Shown in pieces: positions 25,027 to 32,494 of a stretch of 37,444 bases of DNA. Origin of the DNA: Bog-1181 sp964565765 (lineage in GTDB: Bacteria > Oederibacteriota > PGYV01 > Palsa-1178). The notes beneath the pieces are model-generated. The model was given only the letters and a program-made list of their open reading frames with translations, had not been told where the DNA came from and did no database searches. The position numbers and the translations under genes are program-made. The stretch is taken from contig CAZMGF010000022.1 in NCBI GenBank assembly GCA_964565765.1, forward strand, positions 1-37,444, in the 5' to 3' direction. Each line of letters starts with the position of its first letter. Positions within the stretch are counted from its first letter, which is position 1.

Positions 25027-26520
25027 ATGGAAAAATTTAAAATTACAAAAAACAACAGGCCCGTCGGGCTCAAAGAAGTTCCTGAACTGCCGTTTACGGA
25101 ATTCAGGCATGCTGCCATTTCCGCATGCTCCGCTGGAAAAAGGGTGATAGGGCTTTTTGGCGTAAACGCCGGCGGGTCAAAGGTGCGCATGTATTCGGCG
25201 CTTGCCGACGATGACGCTTCATCAATATTATTAGCTTCAACGCTTCTTGATAAAGGATTGCTTTACCGGTCATTTACAAATGATGCTCCGATGTTCCATA
25301 TATTTGAAAGGGAGTTTTATGAGGCTTTCGGTATAAGGCCGGAAGGGCACCCATGGCTAAAACCGGTCCGTTATCCATGGGATGCGCCTGACAAATCAAA
25401 CAAAATGGAGAATTATCCGTTTTTCTTATCAGAAGGCGGAAGCATGCATGAAGTGGCCGTGGGGCCTGTGCACGCAGGCATAATAGAGCCCGGTCATTTC
25501 AGGTTCCAGTGCGCCGGTGAAAAGGTGCAGCATCTTGAGATACAGCTGGGCTACCAGCACAGGGGTGTTGAAGCCTTAATGGAAACCGGGCCTGCTGTGA
25601 AGACCGCGCACCTGGCCGAGTCGGTCTGCGGCGATACAGTCGTGGGGCATGCGTCCGCATACGCCTCTTTAATTGAGGCCCTTTCAGGATCCGATGCGCC
25701 GCGCAGGGCCGGCGTGATAAGGGCAATCGCCCTTGAACTTGAGCGGGCGGCAATGCATACTGCGGGTTTGTCTGCGATAGCCGGAGATATAGCTTATCTT
25801 ATGGGAAACGCTGTTTTTGGCGCAAACAGGACAAAATTAATCAACACATCACTGCTGCTGTGCGGGTCAAGATTCGGGAGGGGGCTTGTCCGCCCCGGCG
25901 GCGTATTATTCGACATTAACGCTGAAACCGCTGAAATTATTAAAAAAAATGTGAATCTGGCGTTTGACAGAATAAGTGAAATGGCCGAGGAAATGTTTGC
26001 TTCTCCAAGCGTGCTTTCAAGGCTTCAGCAGACCGGTGTTGTCAGGAAAGAGGACGCGGTAAAACTGGGGCTGACGGGTTTTGCGGCAAGGGCATCAGGT
26101 ATAGCCGTTGACGCCAGGGAGGATCATCCATCAGGGGCCTATGTTAATTTCCCCGTGCGAAAGCAGGTTATTGAAAGCGGGGATTGTTTTGCCCGGGCAT
26201 ACCTGCGTTATATGGAGATAGGCCAGTCAGTAAAACTTATAAATGAAATGTGCGATAATCTGCCCTCCGGAAAGATTATGTCTGATGAAACGGCGCTTTC
26301 CGGTGATTCAATCTGCGTTTCTGTTGTGGAGGGCTGGCGCGGGGGAATAGTGTATATAGGTATTACGGATTATAAAGGGGCAATAAGAAAAATTAAAATA
26401 AAGGATCCTTCTTTTAATAACTGGTACGGACTGGCCGTCGCGGTACGTAATAACGGGATTTCTGATTTTCCGCTGTGCAATAAAAGCTTTGACCTGTCGT
26501 ACTGCGGCAATGACCTTTAA
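25027..26520 (+). CDS. hyfG: Hyf/Ehr large subunit (NuoC-NuoD-like) lacking the Ni-Fe site
   Basis: 497 residues with the HycE/HyfG layout: an N-terminal NuoC-like part (about 1-125, with FEREFYEAFGI and RYPWDAP) and a C-terminal large-subunit fold. In true [NiFe] enzymes four cysteines in CxxC motifs near each end hold the metal. Here the first motif reads VCGDTVVGH (Cys201 kept, Thr204 in place of the second Cys) and the second reads DPSFNNW (Ser462 and Asn465 in place of both Cys). Three of four ligands are gone, and the tail NKSFDLSYCGNDL has no protease-maturation signature. The protein is otherwise intact, so it is not a decayed gene. It fits the energy-converting hydrogenase-related (Ehr) group, whose substrate is unknown. 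AAGGA precedes the ATG. Confidence 0.92.
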   Translation: MEKFKITKNNRPVGLKEVPELPFTEFRHAAISACSAGKRVIGLFGVNAGGSKVRMYSALADDDASSILLASTLLDKGLLYRSFTNDAPMFHIFEREFYEAFGIRPEGHPWLKPVRYPWDAPDKSNKMENYPFFLSEGGSMHEVAVGPVHAGIIEPGHFRFQCAGEKVQHLEIQLGYQHRGVEALMETGPAVKTAHLAESVCGDTVVGHASAYASLIEALSGSDAPRRAGVIRAIALELERAAMHTAGLSAIAGDIAYLMGNAVFGANRTKLINTSLLLCGSRFGRGLVRPGGVLFDINAETAEIIKKNVNLAFDRISEMAEEMFASPSVLSRLQQTGVVRKEDAVKLGLTGFAARASGIAVDAREDHPSGAYVNFPVRKQVIESGDCFARAYLRYMEIGQSVKLINEMCDNLPSGKIMSDETALSGDSICVSVVEGWRGGIVYIGITDYKGAIRKIKIKDPSFNNWYGLAVAVRNNGISDFPLCNKSFDLSYCGNDL

Positions 26521-26531
26521 AAGGAGTAATA

Positions 26532-27287
26532 ATGTTTGAAATTTTAAAAATCAGGATGAAGCAGGGCTCGCAATTTGTGTCTGATGTAAAAAAGGCCATG
26601 GTTGACATAAAGTTCAGGGGGCTGCCGGAAATTAATGCTGCCGAACCGGGGCCGTCATTTACAGCGGATTCCATATGCCCGACAGGCGCCATAAGCAGGG
26701 GGCCGCTTTCCATTGATTTGGGTAAATGCATATTTTGCGGCGACTGCGAACGCGCGTGCCTGAATAACGAGATTAAATTTACAAATTTTCATAGAATCAG
26801 CGCTGATTCACAGGAAAAAATTAAAGTAAGGCGGGGAGTTACTGCCGGCTCATTTGAAAAAGAGGCTGTTGTCTGCCGGAAAGAAATTAAAAAGATATTC
26901 GGCAGGTCGTTGAAATTACGGCAGGTATCAGCGGGAGGATGCAACGGCTGCGAAATGGAGCTGAATGCATGCCTTAATGTAAATTTTGATATGCCGAGGT
27001 TCGGGATCGATTTTACCGCATCGCCGCGCCACGCCGATGGAATAGTAATAACCGGCCCGGCCACAAAAAACATGGAATTTGCCCTGGAAGAAACATATAA
27101 CGCGATGGCAGAGCCGAAAATAATAATAGCGGCCGGCGCGTGCGCCATATCAGGCGGTATCTTTGCCGGGTCGGACGCGATAAGCAGGGAGTTTTTCCGG
27201 AAACACAAAGTGGATCTTTTTGTGCCGGGCTGCCCGCCCCACCCGCTGACATTTATCAACGGAATTTTAAGTCTTCTCGAAAGATGA
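26532..27287 (+). CDS. hyfI: Hyf/Ehr fused ferredoxin-small subunit (HyfH-HyfI-like)
   Basis: 251 residues joining a ferredoxin-like part to a NuoB/HyfI-like small subunit. Residues 49-76 hold Cys49-Pro and Cys66, 69, 72 and 76. By ferredoxin rules Cys66/69/72 plus Cys49 can bind one [4Fe-4S] cluster, while Cys76 is left over from a second cluster whose other three ligands are absent. The C-terminal part keeps the proximal [4Fe-4S] ligands Cys137, Cys140 (GGCNGC), Cys204 (AGACA) and Cys234 (PGCPPHP). Electrons should therefore still reach the G subunit. It is the last gene of the operon; AAGGAG lies upstream of the ATG. HyfH and HyfI are separate proteins in E. coli. No hydrogenase maturation or formate dehydrogenase gene follows. 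Confidence 0.9.
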   Translation: MFEILKIRMKQGSQFVSDVKKAMVDIKFRGLPEINAAEPGPSFTADSICPTGAISRGPLSIDLGKCIFCGDCERACLNNEIKFTNFHRISADSQEKIKVRRGVTAGSFEKEAVVCRKEIKKIFGRSLKLRQVSAGGCNGCEMELNACLNVNFDMPRFGIDFTASPRHADGIVITGPATKNMEFALEETYNAMAEPKIIIAAGACAISGGIFAGSDAISREFFRKHKVDLFVPGCPPHPLTFINGILSLLER

Positions 27288-27319
27288 AACCGTTGCTTTG
27301 CAAAGAAATCAAAAAATAT

Positions 27320-27348
27320 TTGTATTATCTATAAGCCTGTGCTATAAT
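27320..27348 (+). promoter_or_regulatory. Strong promoter with extended -10
   Basis: TTGTAT (27320-27325), 17 bases, and a perfect TATAAT (27343-27348) preceded by TGC. Start near 27355. The leader contains GCCGC/GCGGC arms (27377-27381 and 27394-27398) around a T8 run, which could fold just upstream of the RBS AAGGGG (27401-27406). Confidence 0.8.
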
Positions 27349-27411
27349 TGATAAAATGGGTTTATTTAATTACAGAGCCGCGGCGTTTTTTTTGCGGCAA
27401 AAGGGGCTGCA

Positions 27412-28476
27412 ATGAAAAACAAAATAATTTATGTGGTTTTATTTATTTTATTTTGCGCAATTATAGCGGGATGCAGGAGCCACCAGATTCCAACTGACCC
27501 GGCATTAAATACTCCCGTTATATCAGCCACCGCAATACCGGCGGCTTCGGGGACGACAACTCCCGTTGCCACAGGAACAGCCGCTTCCGGCACTATTACC
27601 GGCACCCCAACACAGACCGCCACGCGCACTGCGACACCGGTAACTCCGGGTATAACACCTACCGCAACTTCGTCCTCGCACGGCTACAGGCCGTCTACCA
27701 TGAAAATTTATGAAAATTCCGTACTGCAGGCTGCGTTAACCTATTCTTATGCCGGCGGCGGCTGTACGCCGACTTCAATTGCGGAGAGCGTTTATGATTC
27801 TTCGGGCAATGTCACTGAAACGGCGCAAATCACACTTGATGCGGACGGAAACTCGGCTTCCGCCGTTGTAAGGGACGCGTCAAATAATATAATTTCATCA
27901 ATGACAAGCCAAATTTCAAACGGCGTGGTCACAAGGCTTAACAGCTATGATGCTTCGAATAACCTTACAGCTTATGTCATTTACCAGTATGATTCATCAA
28001 ACCGCGTTACAAGGGCGGACACATACACGGGGGCAGGGCTGCTCCAGGGTACGGTTTTTTACCAGTATAATCCAAACGGGGTTACGCTCACGGAATCTGT
28101 ATCTCCGGGGTCAACGCCAGAGGCCATAAGTTACACAGCTTCTTTCACTTATGACGGATCCGGCAGGGTAACAAGCGCCAGTATAAGCGCCGGAGGCGTC
28201 CTGCAGGAATCTGAAAGTTATACATACACAGCCTCGGGGCAAATAGCGACAATGAGCCTCTATGACGGAACCGGCACGCTGCAGGACAGCATTTCCTGCG
28301 CGTATGACGGCTCCGGAAAACTTTCCGGCATGACTGTAACCACACCCATGTCCTCCGGAACAGTTGCCATAACATATGACGCCAACGGAAACCTGACGGA
28401 TGAGAATACAAGCACGACCGTCATGTCGATGTATACAATTACGATGGACATTCAGACAACATGGGCAGCATATTGA
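27412..28476 (+). CDS. Lipoprotein with Thr/Pro linker and RHS/YD-like repeats
   Basis: 354 residues. A lipoprotein signal with lipobox IAGC gives lipidated Cys21. Residues about 30-90 are a Thr/Pro/Ala-rich linker like the long repeat protein at 468-2006. From about 95 on there are five or six units of roughly 40 residues of the type YDSSGNVTE, YDASNNLTAY, YDSSNRVTRA, YDGSGRVTSA, YDGSGKLSG and YDANGNLTDE. These match YD/RHS-like repeats, which form beta-shells or solenoids in surface proteins and toxins. No toxin domain follows; the protein ends shortly after the last repeat, so it is more likely a short surface lipoprotein than a delivered toxin. It is followed after ten bases by another secreted protein. 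Confidence 0.82.
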   Translation: MKNKIIYVVLFILFCAIIAGCRSHQIPTDPALNTPVISATAIPAASGTTTPVATGTAASGTITGTPTQTATRTATPVTPGITPTATSSSHGYRPSTMKIYENSVLQAALTYSYAGGGCTPTSIAESVYDSSGNVTETAQITLDADGNSASAVVRDASNNIISSMTSQISNGVVTRLNSYDASNNLTAYVIYQYDSSNRVTRADTYTGAGLLQGTVFYQYNPNGVTLTESVSPGSTPEAISYTASFTYDGSGRVTSASISAGGVLQESESYTYTASGQIATMSLYDGTGTLQDSISCAYDGSGKLSGMTVTTPMSSGTVAITYDANGNLTDENTSTTVMSMYTITMDIQTTWAAY

Positions 28477-28486
28477 TCCAGAGAAC

Positions 28487-29086
28487 ATGAAAAAAATATT
28501 ATTAATTACAATATCATTTATAATATTGTTTTCAGCGGCTGCGTCAGCGGATTATAATTCAGATATGAATTACGGACTGGCTGCATTTAAACAGAACAAT
28601 CTGCTTTTGTCTTTCAGGTATTATTACAGGGCATACAAACAGAACCCGTCGCCGAAGCTTCTTAATGTCCTGAAGTATTTAAGAGAAAAGCTGAGAGCGC
28701 AGTCTGCGGCAGAAAAGCAGCCATTGGCCCTGAAACAGGACGGCGGTTTTCCGTGGAAATGGGCGCTTATCGGGGCTGACGCGGCCTCCATTGCCGCAAC
28801 CATAGCGCTTGATATTAGTTATAATAATGAAGCTGATAAATATGACTCCATGTATAAAACAATGAATAACACCACCGAGGATAATTACAATAAATTAAAG
28901 GCTGAAAATGATGTTTTCAACTCCAGGCAGGGAGCTTTTGTCACAGGCGTTGTCATAACTCTTATCCTTGCCGGGTATACAACGGCGGATTTGTTATGGC
29001 TGCATAAGGCATTTCCGGTGGAAACAGCCGTGGTTTATAATCCGGGGAACGGCGCCGTATCACTTGCGTTTGGATACAATTTTTAA
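28487..29086 (+). CDS. Secreted/membrane protein with TPR-like N-terminus, function unknown
   Basis: 199 residues. Signal peptide 1-21 (ILFSAAASA-DYNS). Residues 22-70 look like one to two TPR-type helices (YGLAAFKQNNLLLSFRYYYRAYKQNPSPKLLNVL). Hydrophobic segments follow at about 93-110 and 145-165, joined by a polar helical stretch. The last strand ends in aromatic AFGYNF. The start at ATG 28487 gives the signal peptide; a longer in-frame extension back to 28400 lies inside the previous gene and is rejected. No clear family was recognised. It is probably co-transcribed with the lipoprotein ten bases upstream and may work with it at the envelope. Confidence 0.7.
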   Translation: MKKILLITISFIILFSAAASADYNSDMNYGLAAFKQNNLLLSFRYYYRAYKQNPSPKLLNVLKYLREKLRAQSAAEKQPLALKQDGGFPWKWALIGADAASIAATIALDISYNNEADKYDSMYKTMNNTTEDNYNKLKAENDVFNSRQGAFVTGVVITLILAGYTTADLLWLHKAFPVETAVVYNPGNGAVSLAFGYNF

Positions 29087-29152
29087 AAATTTAAACAGTG
29101 CCTGCCGGCGAAAACACCGCGTATTTAAAATTAAAATTTTTCCGGAGAAAAA

Positions 29153-29734
29153 ATGTTAAAAAGCATGCTCCTTGCGTTTATCCCTGTTTTTGTGGCAGTT
29201 GACGCCATCGGCGTCCTTCCTATGTTCATATCCCTGACACGCTCCATGAGCGAAGAGGAAAAAAAGAAGGCGCTTTTCAATTCTTTTGTGACGGGGGTAA
29301 CACTGGCGCTGGCATTTATCCTGGTGGGCAAATGGATATTTTCCATACTGGGCATTACCATAAATGATTTTATGATAGCCGGAGGCTTTATATTATTCTG
29401 CATAGCCCTGCGCGACCTTTTGACAACGGTAAAGCGGCGCGCGGTTCCGGCTTCGGAGCTCGGCGCGGTGCCGCTTGGAACCCCTCTGATTGTCGGCCCG
29501 GGCGTGCTGACAACATGCCTTATTATTGTGGACCAGTATGGTATAGGCGCCACCATAATATCTGTTGTATTAAATATTCTCATCGCTGTAACCATATTCG
29601 GCTTTTCCGGCGTGATAATAAAATTGATGGGAAAGAACGGCGTCGGAGCGATGTCGAGGATAATGGCGCTTTTGCTGGCGGCAATAGCCGTCATGATGAT
29701 GAGAAAAGGATTTTTCGGGCTGTTTATTAAATGA
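29153..29734 (+). CDS. MarC-family (UPF0056) integral membrane protein
   Basis: 193 residues with six hydrophobic segments and the family signatures VDAIGVLPMFISLT near the N-terminus and VPLGTPLIVGPGVLTT near residue 106. MarC-family proteins sit in the inner membrane; the founding member was wrongly linked to multiple antibiotic resistance and the true function is unknown. GGAG precedes the ATG. The gene overlaps the next one as ATGA, so they are coupled, although no functional relation between them is known. Confidence 0.92.
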   Translation: MLKSMLLAFIPVFVAVDAIGVLPMFISLTRSMSEEEKKKALFNSFVTGVTLALAFILVGKWIFSILGITINDFMIAGGFILFCIALRDLLTTVKRRAVPASELGAVPLGTPLIVGPGVLTTCLIIVDQYGIGATIISVVLNILIAVTIFGFSGVIIKLMGKNGVGAMSRIMALLLAAIAVMMMRKGFFGLFIK

Positions 29735-30714
29735 AAAAATTATGGCTGGCATTGCTGCTGGTTTTGTTTGTTCGTCAGGCCGCGGCTTCGGACAAACCAA
29801 AATATGTGCGGTATGGCTGTGAAGAGTATGAGGAAAGGCTCAAGGGGCTGCCGGTAAATAATTTTACCCTTATTCCATGGAACGGAAATTCAGGAGGAAA
29901 CAGCAGGTTTTATGACGGTGCCTTTCTTGACGATGATGACAGCAGGATTCTTGTAATATTCCTGAAGAACGACTATAAAAAACGGAGATTTGACCACGAG
30001 GCGCAATTCTATATTTACGATACGGCAAGGGGGCTCTGGGATAAATTAGGGGTGGAATTTCTTCATCAGGATTATGTTATTATACCTTTACACGCCGACT
30101 CGGAAAAAATAATATACGCAAAACAAAAAGGGGCGGACGCTCTCTCCGGAGAAATTATAACATACGGCGTTAAAACAGGCGCAAGGCTTGCGGCTGCATC
30201 CACCGGGCCGGCGGAATATAGAAAAATCCTTGCATCAGGAAAATATGATATATCGGGGATATCCAGGGAATTAAAGCCCGGCGACCCGTGGAGTTTTATA
30301 AGTTCCGCCAGGATAACCTCAGGCGATAAATACTACGAGGGACTGGTGACAGTTACGGGGCCGAAACTTATCCAAAAAGAGGTATTAAGGTTCGGCTCGG
30401 ATCCGGGATATATAAGGCGGACTGCATGTATAGCGTTCAGATACAGGAACGGCAGGGATTCGTTCTTCGGGTTTTATGATACTTCCGCGGATAACCCGGT
30501 TTATAACATAAACGGCGACAACAGGATATTCAGGCACTATGAATCAGGGGTAATGGTAAAGCAGTATGTAAATATTACCCGTTTGAGGGCGGCAAGCCCT
30601 TCACTTGAAAAACTCCTTTTTATGGCGGAAGATGAAGCAGGGCCGAGAATATTGGTTCTTTCCCTCCAGCCGGGCGCCCTGAGCGCCGGGTTAAAAGCCG
30701 GCTTTATACATTGA
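29731..30714 (+). CDS. Secreted protein of unknown function
   Basis: 327 residues. Signal peptide 1-19 (LLVLFVRQAAA-SDKP). The rest is a mix of short beta-type stretches (RILVIFLKNDYK, AQFYIYDTARGLWDKLGVEF, EKLLFMAEDEAGPRILVLSL) with polar loops, reminiscent of an irregular beta-propeller, but no recognised repeat or family was found. There are two cysteines at most, no lipobox and no further membrane segments, so it is probably periplasmic. It starts within the marC-like stop codon and ends just where the promoter of the next gene begins. Confidence 0.7.
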   Translation: MKKLWLALLLVLFVRQAAASDKPKYVRYGCEEYEERLKGLPVNNFTLIPWNGNSGGNSRFYDGAFLDDDDSRILVIFLKNDYKKRRFDHEAQFYIYDTARGLWDKLGVEFLHQDYVIIPLHADSEKIIYAKQKGADALSGEIITYGVKTGARLAAASTGPAEYRKILASGKYDISGISRELKPGDPWSFISSARITSGDKYYEGLVTVTGPKLIQKEVLRFGSDPGYIRRTACIAFRYRNGRDSFFGFYDTSADNPVYNINGDNRIFRHYESGVMVKQYVNITRLRAASPSLEKLLFMAEDEAGPRILVLSLQPGALSAGLKAGFIH

Positions 30715-30739
30715 AACAGGAAGCCTGAGGTTGTATAAT
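30711..30739 (+). promoter_or_regulatory. Near-consensus promoter placed for a leaderless mRNA
   Basis: TTGAAA (30711-30716), 17 bases, perfect TATAAT (30734-30739). The predicted start (30746-30747) coincides with the A of ATG 30747. The -35 overlaps the stop codon of the previous gene. Confidence 0.7.
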
Positions 30740-30746
30740 ATTGCCC

Positions 30747-31268
30747 ATGAATGAAGAATATAAAATTTGCCCGAAATGTTCCGCTGTTAATGCGCCTGCC
30801 GCCAGGGAATGCGTAAGGTGCAGGCAGCAGCTAAACATTATACAGGCCGCTTCGTCGCCGGTAAAAGTAGAATGCCCCGTATGCAAAATACCCATGTACC
30901 CGGGAACGCTTGCCGGTTTTGAAATTTACCACTGCGCGGAATGCGGCTCCACATGCTATAAAAAGGAAAGCCTTACCCGCATGATGCCGCAGGACGAAAA
31001 AACATTCACCCGCGGTGACGCGGAGAGGGGGCATGTAAGGCCGCCATATTTTGAAAAAAGGGAACGCCCGCCTTTCCTGATATGCCCGTATTGCAGGAAA
31101 AAGATGGAAAGCAGGAAAACAGGCCCGATGCAGGCTGATATATGCGCCGAATGCAGCGCGGTTTTCCTTGATTCAGGCAAGGAAAAGCACCTCTCTGAGA
31201 TGCTGGGGCCGTACAAATCTTTCATTATGAACCGCGGTTCCAAAAACACAGGCCGCCATTCCAGGTGA
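30747..31268 (+). CDS. Triple zinc-ribbon protein
   Basis: 173 residues with three four-cysteine zinc sites: Cys8/11 with 22/25, Cys43/46 with 63/66, and Cys113/116 with 133/136. The second and third resemble the TFIIB-type zinc-ribbon (CPxC, then M, then CxxC-G/A) found in small bacterial proteins of unknown role. The last ribbon is followed by VFLDSGKEKHLSEML, the usual D-x-G-E-type helix in a slightly altered form. No signal peptide: it is cytoplasmic. The start at ATG 30747 has no ribosome-binding site and sits at the predicted transcript 5' end; TTG 30741 would add two residues. The ribbons could bind nucleic acid or act as structural scaffolds. Confidence 0.82.
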   Translation: MNEEYKICPKCSAVNAPAARECVRCRQQLNIIQAASSPVKVECPVCKIPMYPGTLAGFEIYHCAECGSTCYKKESLTRMMPQDEKTFTRGDAERGHVRPPYFEKRERPPFLICPYCRKKMESRKTGPMQADICAECSAVFLDSGKEKHLSEMLGPYKSFIMNRGSKNTGRHSR

Positions 31269-31287
31269 TTCTTTACGGAAAAAACAA

Positions 31288-31316
31288 TTGACTATACTTT
31301 TTGAGTGTGATAAATT
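31288..31316 (+). promoter_or_regulatory. Sigma-70-type promoter with extended -10
   Basis: TTGACT (31288-31293), 17 bases, and TAAATT (31311-31316) preceded by TGA. Start near 31323, with a leader of about 67 bases ending in an AAGGAGG ribosome-binding site before ATG 31390. Confidence 0.7.
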
Positions 31317-31389
31317 GAATAATTATAACGGTTTTTAAGGATAGTATCATATTTATAAGGGAAATTTGGAAAATCATTAAGGAGGATTT

Positions 31390-31830
31390 ATGTTAAAAAA
31401 ATTAACCCTGGCTTTTATTGCCATGATTCTTATCTTTGCCGCAGGCTGCAAAGGGTCACGGTCTGTTAAAGTTGTTTATACTTACAATGATTTATGGTCT
31501 GGTTCATATACGGCCAATAACACAACTGTGACAACCGGCGCTGACAGGTCCATGACTTATGATCTGGGCGATTATACTTCAAAAGTTGTTGTTGACGCAG
31601 TTATGAATACGGTGGCCTGCTGGGCGGGCCAGCCTGTTCCGGGAATCCCTTATGACGGGGTCGCATACCAACAGTGCACCCCGAACATATCAATGCCGAT
31701 AACTATTGAAATAGACGAAGATTTTGACAACGGCTTCCTTTACCTTGCTTCAACAAACGTTAAGGCCACGGCCTCAGAATCAAGATATTGCTACCCTGTA
31801 GAAATTTCCTATGATTTTTCAGCCAAATAA
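31390..31830 (+). CDS. Small lipoprotein, function unknown
   Basis: 146 residues. Lipobox FAAGC gives lipidated Cys20. The mature part of about 127 residues is mostly beta-type with alternating Val/Thr/Tyr (VKVVYTYND, GSYTANNTTVTT), contains three further cysteines and ends in a strand, YPVEISYDFSAK, that suggests a compact beta-sandwich. No family was recognised. It is transcribed with the next gene (gap of 26 bases, good RBS), which also encodes an exported protein. Confidence 0.75.
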   Translation: MLKKLTLAFIAMILIFAAGCKGSRSVKVVYTYNDLWSGSYTANNTTVTTGADRSMTYDLGDYTSKVVVDAVMNTVACWAGQPVPGIPYDGVAYQQCTPNISMPITIEIDEDFDNGFLYLASTNVKATASESRYCYPVEISYDFSAK

Positions 31831-31856
31831 ACTTTTTTGATTCCGGGAGGATTTTG

Positions 31857-32372
31857 ATGAAAAAAGGAATTATATCAATATTAATCGCTTTATCAATATT
31901 ATTTGTTCCTGTCCTTGCCATGGCGGAAAGGGCGGACTCGGATGTGATTATTGATGAAACCGTGCTGGAACCCAAGGATCCTATTCTTGCGACGGTTTTA
32001 AGTATCGGCCCGGGGCTTCTGGTCCACGGCTGGGGCCATTATTATACAGAAGATTACAGGATGGGGCTGCTTCTTACAGGCACTGAGATGCTTTCAATAG
32101 GAGCCATGTGGTTTGGAGCATGGGAAAATACATCGCCTGACGCTTTTGCCATTTATGGTTCCGGCGGCAGGCAGGGCGGGGCAATAACATTTGCCTTTGG
32201 TTTCCTGCTTTTTATGGGATCGTGGTTTGCGGATATATATCAGGCAGGCAGGTCGGCCGAGCAGTATAATACCGAGCACAATCTTGAATTTAAAGTACAG
32301 CAGGAATCGCTTCTAAAGGGCAACGGCGGAACCGATTCCATTTACGCGGCCGCATATAATATAAAATTCTGA
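31857..32372 (+). CDS. P13/TM2-like membrane protein with signal peptide
   Basis: 171 residues. Signal peptide 1-22 (FVPVLAMA-ERAD). The core has three hydrophobic segments with the pattern GPGLLVHGWGHYY, MGLLLTGTEMLSIGAMWFGAW and AFGFLLFMGSWFADIYQAGRSAEQYN. This arrangement (PG-x-GH-Y, then LL-x-G-x-E, then W-x-DIY-A-xx-A-xx-YN) recurs in small envelope proteins related to the spirochete P13/TM2 group. It is chosen to start at ATG 31857 because GGGAGG (31845-31850) is six bases upstream; TTG 31854 is possible. The location is probably the envelope membrane; function is unknown. Confidence 0.75.
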   Translation: MKKGIISILIALSILFVPVLAMAERADSDVIIDETVLEPKDPILATVLSIGPGLLVHGWGHYYTEDYRMGLLLTGTEMLSIGAMWFGAWENTSPDAFAIYGSGGRQGGAITFAFGFLLFMGSWFADIYQAGRSAEQYNTEHNLEFKVQQESLLKGNGGTDSIYAAAYNIKF

Positions 32373-32388
32373 CAGGTAAAACATGTAT

Positions 32389-32412
32389 GGGCCGCATACA
32401 TGCGGCCCTTTT
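32389..32412 (+). terminator. Intrinsic terminator, first of a tandem pair
   Basis: GGGCCGCA (32389-32396) and TGCGGCCC (32401-32408) around TACA, then TTTT. It ends the lipoprotein/P13-like unit. Confidence 0.85.
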
Positions 32413-32416
32413 AATA

Positions 32417-32450
32417 AAACGGGCCGGATAAGTTCCGGCCCGTTTGTTTT
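32417..32450. terminator. Intrinsic terminator, second of the pair
   Basis: AAACGGGCCGGA (32417-32428) pairs with TCCGGCCCGTTT (32434-32445), loop TAAGT, followed by a T-rich tail. Having A-rich and T-rich flanks, it may work on both strands. Confidence 0.88.
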
Positions 32451-32494
32451 GTAAAAATATGTTTTTCAAAAATTATTAATAGAAGGCGGTTGCC

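Noticed and set aside
25027..27287. A working group 4 [NiFe] hydrogenase / formate hydrogenlyase
   Set aside because: Three of four Ni-Fe cysteine ligands are missing in the large subunit and no maturation or formate dehydrogenase genes are nearby.
27377..27398. Intrinsic terminator for the Hyf-like operon
   Set aside because: The stem is only five base pairs with the T-run in the loop, and it lies downstream of the next gene's promoter. No convincing terminator was found directly after 27287.
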